Part shown: piece by piece, positions 1-7,220 of the stretch
Layout: each line of letters opens with the position of its first letter
Numbering within the stretch: the stretch's first letter is position 1
From: Pedosphaera sp.
GTDB lineage: Bacteria > Verrucomicrobiota > Verrucomicrobiia > Limisphaerales > JADLHS01
Assembly: GCA_009695195.1 (NCBI GenBank)
Contig: SIBJ01000012.1
Coordinates: 1-64,000, forward strand
Direction of reading: 5' to 3'
DNA: 64,000 nucleotides
Made by a program: the position numbers and the translations under genes
The notes under the pieces: generated by a model
What the model was told of the DNA's origin: nothing
The model's input: only the letters and a program-made list of their open reading frames with translations
The model's database searches: none

Positions 1-275
1 GCGTTGACTGCCAGACAGCAGATGTGAAAATCCAGCGAGGAATGGAGTCGTTTGTTTCATGCGCCACTTTGAAACAACTCGCTCCAAGGATCCAGTTATA
101 TTCGCGTACAATTGCTGACGCGTTTTTCCTTATCTAAGCGCCATTCGGGCCAGTCCCTTTATGACCCCTTTACGTGCAGTCCGCGATGGTGCCCTCCGCC
201 AGCGAAAACAACGATCGCAATTTCGTGCCATCGGCAGCCTTGAAAGTCCCGCCGTTTCGGCTATCCCTTTTGCGC

Positions 276-2423
276 ATGTTCCAAATGTATTGGTGGCGGA
301 TCCTGATTTGTTTTGGGCTGTGGCTGTTTTCGACCTTCGCGACAGCCCAAGTTCCGGCGCGGGTTGTCCCCGCTACGGATCCGTTCCGCGAGGATCGGAT
401 TCTGGTGAAGCGGAGGGAAGCTGTGCCGCCGAAGGCACTGCGAGCCATGCACGGGGCCAGTGGCACCCGTGTGCTGCATGCCGGCGGAAGTTCCAGGATT
501 GAGATTCTTGGTTTGCCCAAAGGCACGAACGTCAAGGACGCGATCCGCCGCTATCAGCAACACAACGAAGTGGAATACGCCGAGCCGGACTACCGGGTGC
601 AGGCGGCGCTTACCTCACCGAACGACTCACGTTACCGTGACGGCACGCAGTGGGGGTTGAATAACTTGGGGCAAGGCGGCGGCGTGCCGGATGCGGATAT
701 CAACGCTCCCGAGGCGTGGGACACGTTGAACGGCACCACCAACGTCATCGTGGCGATCCTCGACAGTGGAATGCGTTACACGCATCTCGACCTCAAAGCC
801 AACCTCTGGACGAATCCGCGCGACGGCGGACATGGCTTCAATGCCTTGACCGGGTCGAATGATCCACGGGACGACTATGGACACGGGACGATGCTGGCGG
901 GGATCATCGGTGGCCACGGGAACAACGGTTTTGGCGTCGCCGGCGTGGCGTGGCGCGTGCAAATGATGGCCTGCAAGTTTCTCGACGCGTCCGGCAATGG
1001 GAGCATCTCCGACGCGATTGTGTGCATTGATTACGCGAAGACGAACGGGGCGAAAATCATCAACGCAAGTTGGGGCACGCTCCAATTTTCCCAGGCTCTG
1101 CGCGATGCCTTGGCGGACGCGGCACAAGCCGGTATTGTGGTCGCGGCGGCGGCGGGAAACTTCGCCGGGGACAACGATCTCGTGCCCTTTTATCCGGCCA
1201 GCTACGAATTGGACAACGTCGTGTCGGTCGCGGCGTTGACGCGTTCCGATACGCTCTGGACGGCCTCCAACTTCGGCGCCCGGTCCGTGGATTTGGCCGC
1301 GCCCGGTGTGGGCATTTACTCAACGGCGTTCACGGGCGACGACGAATTCGGCTCGGCCAACGGCACGTCGCTCGCAACGGCCTACGTCTCGGGCGCGCTG
1401 GCGTTGCTGGCCGCGCGGTTTCCGGACAAGCCACCCGCGCAACAGGTCACCGCTTTGCTGGCCGCCGCCACCCCCGTCTCCGCGTTGGCGGGCCGCTGTG
1501 TTACAGGCGGACGACTGAATCTCGCCAACGCCCTGGGGCCGAGTGTGGTCGCGGACTTCACCTGCACGCCGCGGGAAGGGGCCGCGCCGCTGGAGGTTCA
1601 ATTCACGGATCGTTCGTTCGGCGTGATCATCAATCGCCTCTGGGATTTCGGCGATGGCAACCGCGCGACCAATGTGGCCAACCCGAGCCACCGGTTCGCG
1701 CAGGAGGGCGAATTCGCCGCCACGCTGACGGTTACCGGCGCCCAGGGGTTGACTTCCCGCGCGACCAATTTCATCCGGGCCATCGCCAACTATCAGTTGA
1801 TGCCGGTCGAATTCCACTGGGTCGGCGCGCACGACGCGCGCCTTCAACTCGGGGACAACGCCGTGAGTGGCGCCATTCCGTTGCCGTTCCCGTTTTGGTT
1901 CTATGGCCGGCGTTACGACGCGGTGCATGTCGGTGCCAACGGGATCATGGGTTTTGCGCCCGAGGGACTGGACCGCGCGAACGCAGCGTTGCCGTCGGAG
2001 CAGCCGCCGAATGCGATGCTGGCGCCGTTCTGGACCGATTTGAACCCGGCAGCCGGCGGGAAGATTTTCATCGGCACGAAAGGCAAATCGCCCCAGCGCG
2101 TCTTTTGCGTTACGTGGCAGGCGGTGCCAATTGCGGGCCATCGCACCGGGCCGAATCGGCCCAGTTTTCAAGTGGTGTTGTTCGAGGAGAACGAGTGCAT
2201 CCTGTTCCAATATCTGCACACCGGGCAACCATCGCGGCACGCGCCATCGCGGCACGCGCCAACGGGACCATCGGTCACCATTGGCATCGAGAACGAAACG
2301 GGCCGGGTTGGCGCCGGCGACTTGTTTCCGGGCGGCACGCCGGTCGGGAACAAGCAGGCAATCTTGTTCGTGCCGACTTCCCAGGTGGGCGTCACGCAAA
2401 AGGAGTTGGAAACGTCCGATTGA
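276..2423 (+). CDS. Secreted subtilisin-like serine protease (S8) with PKD domain
   Basis: Predicted secreted endopeptidase of about 715 residues. The S8 catalytic triad is readable: Asp near residue 163 (AILDSG), His near 203 (DYGHGTMLAG) and Ser near 365 (GTSLATAYVSG). A propeptide-like stretch precedes the catalytic domain (RILVKRREAVPP, then VEYAEPDYR). After it comes a PKD domain (about 430-510; LWDFGDG is its core motif) and a C-terminal beta-rich domain containing GANGIMGF, seen in secreted Verrucomicrobia and Planctomycetes proteins. I chose the ATG at 276 because the next 25 residues form a clear signal peptide (WWRILICFGLWLFSTFATA); an in-frame start at 174 would put a charged stretch in front of it, and 285 is also possible. 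Likely role: extracellular protein breakdown. The gene converges with another predicted secreted peptidase. Confidence 0.9.
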   Translation: MFQMYWWRILICFGLWLFSTFATAQVPARVVPATDPFREDRILVKRREAVPPKALRAMHGASGTRVLHAGGSSRIEILGLPKGTNVKDAIRRYQQHNEVEYAEPDYRVQAALTSPNDSRYRDGTQWGLNNLGQGGGVPDADINAPEAWDTLNGTTNVIVAILDSGMRYTHLDLKANLWTNPRDGGHGFNALTGSNDPRDDYGHGTMLAGIIGGHGNNGFGVAGVAWRVQMMACKFLDASGNGSISDAIVCIDYAKTNGAKIINASWGTLQFSQALRDALADAAQAGIVVAAAAGNFAGDNDLVPFYPASYELDNVVSVAALTRSDTLWTASNFGARSVDLAAPGVGIYSTAFTGDDEFGSANGTSLATAYVSGALALLAARFPDKPPAQQVTALLAAATPVSALAGRCVTGGRLNLANALGPSVVADFTCTPREGAAPLEVQFTDRSFGVIINRLWDFGDGNRATNVANPSHRFAQEGEFAATLTVTGAQGLTSRATNFIRAIANYQLMPVEFHWVGAHDARLQLGDNAVSGAIPLPFPFWFYGRRYDAVHVGANGIMGFAPEGLDRANAALPSEQPPNAMLAPFWTDLNPAAGGKIFIGTKGKSPQRVFCVTWQAVPIAGHRTGPNRPSFQVVLFEENECILFQYLHTGQPSRHAPSRHAPTGPSVTIGIENETGRVGAGDLFPGGTPVGNKQAILFVPTSQVGVTQKELETSD

Positions 2424-2456
2424 AAAACAGCAGTGTCTGGCTCAACGCCGAGCCAC

Positions 2457-2555
2457 GGGAGCGCGGGATTCATCCCGCTTCATCTTCCGAACCGCTTTGC
2501 GCGAGGCGAACGCTGGCGCCTCCGGGTGATGAAGTGGCACAAATGCCGCGCTCCA
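2457..2555. repeat. Palindromic intergenic element (GGAGCGCGG family)
   Basis: Imperfect inverted repeat of about 98 bp. The left end reads GGAGCGCGGGATTCATCC and the right end closes with ATGCCGCGCTCC. Related sequences recur at 46205-46290, 51736-51780 and 56448-56545, so this is a dispersed family and not a local terminator. Confidence 0.6.
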
Positions 2556-2611
2556 CGGTGCCATTACTCCATCACGGCGGCGAAGGGCCAGCCTGGGGCT
2601 AAATCAAACAA

Positions 2612-2642
2612 GCGGCGCGTGAAGGTTAGCTCCACGCGCCGC
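2612..2642. terminator. Bidirectional hairpin between convergent genes
   Basis: Perfect 10-bp stem (GCGGCGCGTG / CACGCGCCGC) with an 11-nt loop, lying between two convergent genes and just past the end of the palindromic element. There is no long T tract, so intrinsic termination is inferred from position and stem. Confidence 0.45.
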
Positions 2643-2662
2643 GTTTCTACTTCGCGATGAAC

Positions 2663-4462
2663 TCAGGGGACCGTGTCCTTCGAGGCATACCAAACACTGG
2701 CATCTTCCCAACTGGCCGAGGTGCCGCCCCAACCCATGTTGCACTTGAAGTAACGATCATACGAGATCGTGACGCCCAGCACATCATAATGCCGCGTTTT
2801 GTAGCCATAGGCGAGCGGGTAGTGCGCGGACGTGAGGCCGATGCCGATCATGGACGGGATGTTGTTGTAGCGAATGGAATCACGCGCATGTTCCCGGATC
2901 GAACTCGTGGGCACGAGCACAACGGAATACTTGTGGTTGCGAGTGTAGGAGACGCCCTTGTGGGAGGCCCAGGCATCGCCGCCGGGCATGTCCCAGGGAT
3001 TGGTCGCGCCGCTGCCGGCGAGGCAGTAAGTGCCGCAGGCGCTGTTGCAATACTCGATACAGTCAGTCACGTTGGCGTCGTTGTTGATCGGCGCGGCGCC
3101 GCCGGCGATCAGGCTCGAACTGGCGCCGGTGTAATCGAACCAACCGTAAAGCATCGCCCAATCCACCGGCCCGCAACCCACGTAGCAACTGCCAAAGACG
3201 TATTGGTAGTATTGCCGTTGATCGCTCCAGCTTCCCGCATAGTAATACGTCCAGCTCGACCAGCCGGTGGATTGCGCGGCCGCGCCCGTCCCCACCGTGA
3301 CCACGATGAGTTGCTCCGATTGCAGGTCGCTATCCACCAGCAGGCCGATGCCGCCGTTGGCGTTGCCGTGCAGCCGCAAGCCAGTGGCCAGAGCTTGAAC
3401 GCTCAGGATGTTCGTTCCGTTGGCGGGCGGGCCGTCTTCTCTGTCCGTCAAGTACGTCACGCTGGTCACGTGACGATCCAACAGGACGTCAAAGTTGGCC
3501 CCCACGGCGACATTGAACACCGGCGGATTGGGTGTCTTGGTGACCGCCCGGCGCGGCGCGGACGATTTCTTGAGGCGCGAGCGGACGATCTGATTTTGGG
3601 GTGCGCTCAAATGGTAGTTCTTGAACGCCGCGTAATTGGGCAGGACCGATCCGGTGAAGGGCGGCGGTGCGTTGGTGTTGGTGCCCGTCACGCTGAAAAC
3701 CTGATCCACGTATTGCGTGATGGTGTTGGGATATTGCACGGGATTGTAGCCGGTGAAGGTCAGACGATTGCCCGCCAGGTCCTCGGCCACCGTGTGGACG
3801 GCATCGTAACGTTGCAAGCGGAGCAAGGAGGTCCCGGCGGCACGCCCCAGGGTTTCGGAAGGCGCCAAACCGTCGAACGCATGACTGACGACCGGAAAAT
3901 CCCCGTCGCTGGCCGAGACGACGATGTAACCGCGATCCCGGTTGCGATGCAGCGGCACCTGATTGGTGGCGTTGGCCGGGGCCGGGGCTTTGGTCGTGAG
4001 TTTGAATTCAAAGTAAGCCGGCGCGGGTCCGAAGGCGGGGTTGTACAAGGGCGTGACCGTGGGCCCCAGAACCACGTCGAACAGGGAATCCTCGCGGGGC
4101 GCGTTGGTGGATGAATCCAGGAACTCCTGCGCGATGTTGCGCACGTTGAGCGGCACGTCGCCGAACCGGACCACGATGGGGTTGGTCCCGCCGGCGACCA
4201 ATGGGTTCTCGGTGCGCAACCGATAGTACGCCCCGCTGGCCGAGCTGTTGTCCACCAACCCATCGCCGTCGGCGCTGAGCGGCAGGCCGCTGGCGGGGAG
4301 TTTGGTGAACGGACCTTGTGGCTGGTTCGCCCGTTCGATGACCACGCGGAACGGCGTGGCGTTGCTGGGTTGCGCCAACGCTTCGCGCTGGAGCACTGAG
4401 GAGAGCGAAGTGATCGCGCTTGCGACCAAGACGCTGTAACGGAGCAGAGGGAGTTTTTTCAT
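2663..4462 (-). CDS. Secreted protein with C39/C10-like cysteine peptidase domain
   Basis: Predicted secreted protein of 599 residues. The N-terminus (MKKLPLLRYSVLVASAITSL) is a signal peptide, which is why I start at 4462 and not at the longer in-frame Met. Most of the protein is unrecognised beta-rich sequence. The last 180 residues look like a papain-fold peptidase of the C39/C10 type: Cys near 428 in GCGPVDWAMLYGW, His near 545 in SAHYPLAYGY, and a C-terminal CNMGWGG box near 574 of the kind that carries the Asn. The region around 430-480 is Cys-rich and may be disulphide-bonded. The peptidase call rests on these motifs only. It could also be a degenerate, non-catalytic member of the fold. 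The gene is convergent with the S8 protease, and both may be secreted. Confidence 0.6.
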   Translation of the reverse strand: MKKLPLLRYSVLVASAITSLSSVLQREALAQPSNATPFRVVIERANQPQGPFTKLPASGLPLSADGDGLVDNSSASGAYYRLRTENPLVAGGTNPIVVRFGDVPLNVRNIAQEFLDSSTNAPREDSLFDVVLGPTVTPLYNPAFGPAPAYFEFKLTTKAPAPANATNQVPLHRNRDRGYIVVSASDGDFPVVSHAFDGLAPSETLGRAAGTSLLRLQRYDAVHTVAEDLAGNRLTFTGYNPVQYPNTITQYVDQVFSVTGTNTNAPPPFTGSVLPNYAAFKNYHLSAPQNQIVRSRLKKSSAPRRAVTKTPNPPVFNVAVGANFDVLLDRHVTSVTYLTDREDGPPANGTNILSVQALATGLRLHGNANGGIGLLVDSDLQSEQLIVVTVGTGAAAQSTGWSSWTYYYAGSWSDQRQYYQYVFGSCYVGCGPVDWAMLYGWFDYTGASSSLIAGGAAPINNDANVTDCIEYCNSACGTYCLAGSGATNPWDMPGGDAWASHKGVSYTRNHKYSVVLVPTSSIREHARDSIRYNNIPSMIGIGLTSAHYPLAYGYKTRHYDVLGVTISYDRYFKCNMGWGGTSASWEDASVWYASKDTVP

Positions 4463-4652
4463 AGGTTGCGTGTGGTTACTGCTTATGGGAATGGCGCTGC
4501 GCATTCCAAGGAACATTGCTTTCGCGTCGGGTTTATGGTTGGCAGTTTACGCCTTCATCGGCGGGTGTCAATCTCTTCTTCCGGGATTTTCCGCCGGTTC
4601 AACGGCGCACCGGCGGATGCGTCGGCGAAACGGGGGTGGTCCCAGGTGGTCC

Positions 4653-4893
4653 TCAGTCGGAGAGGGCGTTTTCGTAGTCGAGCATGGGGTCCACGTCGTC
4701 GCACGGCTCGCCCCGTGAGATGGCTTGTTTCATCTCATGGGGTGAGCGAGTCCACGGCCCATCCGCACCGTTCGGAGGCGAGCGGATGGGGCCAGCGGCG
4801 GGGTGCCGTTCCACTGTCCCAAATGGCGGAGGATTTTCTTCACCACGGCGCGCTGGTCAATCACGGCAATCACGCGCAGGGGATGTTTTCTCC
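4653..4893 (-). pseudogene. IS91-type transposase C-terminal remnant
   Basis: On the minus strand the end of an IS91-family transposase can be read as HPLRVIAVIDQRAVVKKIL then RHLGQW, which matches the family's tail (residues before it normally form the Y2 catalytic core, absent here). The frame then hits a stop. A second frame carries on as EMKQAISRGEP and ends DPMLDYENALSD, so there is at least one frameshift. Only the last quarter of the gene survives. It stops exactly where the hpnJ fragment on the opposite strand begins. Confidence 0.6.
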
Positions 4894-5235
4894 ATGCAAG
4901 TCTCGCTGGCTGCGCCGTATCCCGGCACGGAACTTTACGAGCAGGCCCGACTCAACGGCTGGTTCGCGAAGAAAGACAAGGCCGCCCTGGTGGAAGGCGA
5001 CGGTTTCCAGCAAAGCGCGCTCGAATATCCCGGCCTGAGCAAGGACGAAATTTTCGAGAGCGTCGAACGGTTCTATCATCGTTACTACCTGCGCCCGAAA
5101 CCGATTCTCCGCATCATCAAGACCATGCTGGAGGACAAGGACGTCTGCGTCCGCCGCCTGCGCGAAGGCTACGAATTCTTCAAGAGCCTCAAGCAACGGC
5201 GCAGCGATCTGGCGGCGTCGCAAGCAGCGGCGTAA
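4894..5235 (+). pseudogene. hpnJ: 3' fragment of hopanoid radical-SAM gene hpnJ
   Basis: The reading frame from the ATG at 4894 starts MQVSLAAPYPGTELYEQA and continues with ALEYPGLSKDEIFESVERF and RRLREGYEFFKSL. This is the C-terminal third of HpnJ, the radical-SAM protein linked to hopanoid side-chain (cyclitol) formation. The N-terminal radical-SAM half with its CxxxCxxC cluster is missing; in its place is the tail of an IS91-type transposase in the opposite orientation. No other hopanoid gene is in the window. I read this as a truncated, non-functional remnant of a transposition or deletion event. The ATG is internal to the original gene. Confidence 0.75.
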
Positions 5236-5265
5236 AACCCCGTTCTTATTAAAGAATTCACCAGA

Positions 5266-5301
5266 TTCCAAACTTTGTCGCATATGCGACAAAATTTGGA
5301 A
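5266..5301. promoter_or_regulatory. 36-bp palindrome downstream of the PaaX-like gene (copy 1)
   Basis: Centred on GTCGCATATGCGAC with arms TTCCAAACTTT and AAATTTGGAA. The 36 bp are palindromic apart from one arm mismatch. It is the same sequence as the palindrome at 6128-6163 and starts 8 bp past the regulator's stop codon. Possible operator, or an inverted-repeat boundary of the module. Confidence 0.6.
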
Positions 5302-5309
5302 GTATTGGA

Positions 5310-6128
5310 TCAAGCGATAAACGTGTGCATTTGCTGTCCAGCGTCCCGCAACACTTCAACCCGTCGCCGCCACGCCTGCTGCCCCAAGTAATCGGGTGGT
5401 AGAATTCTGGCGGGAAGCAGTGGATCAATTGTCACAGCATCCAGCCACGCCTCGCGCTCCGCCGTAGCCCAGCGCAGCAACGCCTTTGCCGCCGCTTCAT
5501 TCCGCAATGCATCGCCCGGTCGTTCACCGAGGATTTTCAGATGTCGGGCATAGCGCTGGTTGATGCGCTCGAAGTCCCACGCCCCCGCGACAATTTCCGC
5601 AGCAGATTCTCCTGCACAAGGTCGCGCCTCCAACAGGAGAAGCGATTCCACATTTATCTTTCCACCTACGAGGATTCGTCGTTCATCTTCAAGCGAATCG
5701 GGCGTGATCCATACGCTATTTTGCAGGAAACCGAAGCCTTTATCGCGCAGGTAACGCCGTAGCCGGGCGCGGTGCGTGTTCTGCGTTGTGGGCACATCAA
5801 ACAACACGAGCCGCCAGCGACCGTCCCACTCCCGCGACCATCGGGCCTGCGGATCGCGTCCACCCAGCGCGTGCAGCCGCCCCTGCCAGGTCAGGCGATA
5901 CATTCGGTCGTCCGGCGCGGCTGGATTGCGCTCGATCAATTGCTTGCTCTCCAATACCGCTGTTTGTTTGAGCAGGCTATTGCGGTATGCCCAACTCTCG
6001 TACGAATCGGTCAGGTTGCGAAATGTGGGGCGCACCAATTTTTCAGCAGACCAAAGCAACAGGTTGATCAACTCTTCAGTTTTTGGTTTCACGTTTGAAG
6101 GATAAGAAATCAGCCCCAAAATTGCCAT
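5310..6128 (-). CDS. PaaX-like transcriptional regulator
   Basis: 272 residues. It fits the PaaX family: an N-terminal winged-helix-like region (SWAYRNSLLKQTAVLES, about 45-75), then the central hallmark WDGRWRLVLFDVP followed by RRYLRDKGFGFLQNSVWI (about 100-145), and the C-terminal DPLLPARILPPDYLGQQAW box. PaaX of enteric bacteria represses phenylacetate catabolism, but no catabolic genes are nearby. Here the gene lies 69 bp behind a DprA-like gene and a RecQ helicase on the same strand. A perfect 36-bp palindrome abuts its start and a near copy abuts its stop, which suggests autoregulation and perhaps control of the module. The ATG at 6128 has no good ribosome-binding site and the palindrome ends on its first base. 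A later start is possible. Confidence 0.75.
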   Translation of the reverse strand: MAILGLISYPSNVKPKTEELINLLLWSAEKLVRPTFRNLTDSYESWAYRNSLLKQTAVLESKQLIERNPAAPDDRMYRLTWQGRLHALGGRDPQARWSREWDGRWRLVLFDVPTTQNTHRARLRRYLRDKGFGFLQNSVWITPDSLEDERRILVGGKINVESLLLLEARPCAGESAAEIVAGAWDFERINQRYARHLKILGERPGDALRNEAAAKALLRWATAEREAWLDAVTIDPLLPARILPPDYLGQQAWRRRVEVLRDAGQQMHTFIA

Positions 6129-6163
6129 TCCAAACTTTGTCGCATATGCGACAAAGTTTGGAA
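6128..6163. promoter_or_regulatory. Perfect 36-bp palindrome at the PaaX-like start (copy 2)
   Basis: All 36 bases pair: arms TTCCAAACTTTGTCGCAT and ATGCGACAAAGTTTGGAA. It lies between the dprA-like stop and the PaaX-like gene, and its last base is the A of that gene's start codon. Very likely the operator of the PaaX-like protein. Copy 1 at 5266-5301 differs at one base. Confidence 0.7.
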
Positions 6164-6197
6164 GCGATAATTCAAGGGTGTAATCGTGCAGGTGTGA

Positions 6198-7220
6198 TTA
6201 CTTTCGGCGCGCAGATGGAGCTTGGGCGAATAAATCCATCTCGCTTGCCTTGGGGACGACTCGTTGACGCACCCATTCTGCAATGTCCGAAACGCCAGCC
6301 AAATCGTCAGCGCTCAAGGCGGTCGCGCCAAGTTTGAGCAGTTCCTTGTTCCCGCGTGGCACGTTGTCGCCGTCGCGCACCAGCACGGGGCACCACTTTC
6401 CTTTCAACGCTTCAACCGCGCCCGCCCACGTGCCGCCGGTTTGATGGTCGCTGCTGACCACGACGGCGGATTCGGCGAGTCCGTAAATCAACTTGTTCCG
6501 TCCCATCGCCCCGCCGACGGAAAACCCTGCGTCCGGCGCATACTGTGTGATCAACACCAGTTTTTCGTCGCTGATGAATTCGCGCACGTCCGCCTGACGG
6601 GCCGTGCGTTCAAGGCTGTCGGCCAAAGCGCCGAGCGCGATGCCGCCCGCTTCGAGCGCGGCCTGCATGGCGATGCGGTCGGTGCCGCGTGCGCCGCCGG
6701 AAACCACCGGAAGTTTTGCCGCGACGGCTTTCGCGCCGACCTCGCGGGCAAACGCGGCGCCCGCCTCGTCAATGTTGCGCGATCCGACCACCGCCACGCC
6801 GGCGCGTTGCAGCAAGCGGATGTCGCCCGCGCCAAACAGAACAGAGGGCGCTTGATGTTTCAGCGTGTCGCGCAAATGCGGCGGGTAAAGTTCGTCCGCG
6901 CGCGTCACGGTCCAGAGGCCGCGCTCGAAAAGGTTTTGGAGTTCGACCGAAAGTTGGCCGGCGAATTCCAGCAAGCGTGTGATGCGCTCGGCTTCGTCGT
7001 TCGGCAACGCGAGCGTTTTGGCAAGTTCATCCGCACTGCGACCTTGAAGCGCGGCGGGAATTTTCAGCGACGACGCGAGAACTTTCCGTTCGAGTTGATT
7101 CCACTCGCTGAGTTTCAGCGGGGACAAGTCCATCTCCGCCGCGGTCGGCGGCAGCGCGAGCGAGGAGCAGAGCAGCAGCATCGCCTGCCCGTCATCGCCG
7201 AGATATTCGTGCGCGTTCAT
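6198..7220 (-). CDS. DprA-like Rossmann-fold protein
   Basis: 340 residues from the ATG at 7220. It has the DprA/Smf Rossmann core: VAVVGSRNIDEAGAAFA, then LPVVSGGARGTDRIAMQAAL, then MGRNKLIYGLAESAVVVS and GGTWAGAVEAL. In classical DprA this fold binds single-stranded DNA and loads RecA in transformation. The C-terminal winged-helix seen in many DprA proteins is not evident. The start is set by translational coupling: ATG 7220 shares its A with the TGA of the upstream recQ-like gene. A DprA-like protein paired with a RecQ-PRTase protein recalls the two-gene PsyrTA toxin-antitoxin/defence system as I remember it, so a role as antitoxin or partner is at least as likely as competence. No com genes are nearby. 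Confidence 0.8.
   Translation of the reverse strand: MNAHEYLGDDGQAMLLLCSSLALPPTAAEMDLSPLKLSEWNQLERKVLASSLKIPAALQGRSADELAKTLALPNDEAERITRLLEFAGQLSVELQNLFERGLWTVTRADELYPPHLRDTLKHQAPSVLFGAGDIRLLQRAGVAVVGSRNIDEAGAAFAREVGAKAVAAKLPVVSGGARGTDRIAMQAALEAGGIALGALADSLERTARQADVREFISDEKLVLITQYAPDAGFSVGGAMGRNKLIYGLAESAVVVSSDHQTGGTWAGAVEALKGKWCPVLVRDGDNVPRGNKELLKLGATALSADDLAGVSDIAEWVRQRVVPKASEMDLFAQAPSARRK

Noticed and set aside
1-173. Promoter of the S8 gene
   Set aside because: TTGAAA, TATATT and TACAAT boxes are present but with wrong spacing; no convincing assignment and no gene.
1070-2602. 510-residue frame overlapping the S8 protease in another phase
   Set aside because: Shadow of a gene with intact catalytic triad.
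2657-4114. 485-residue plus-strand frame opposite the cysteine-peptidase candidate
   Set aside because: No signal peptide, no domain, Val/Arg/Gly-rich antisense composition.
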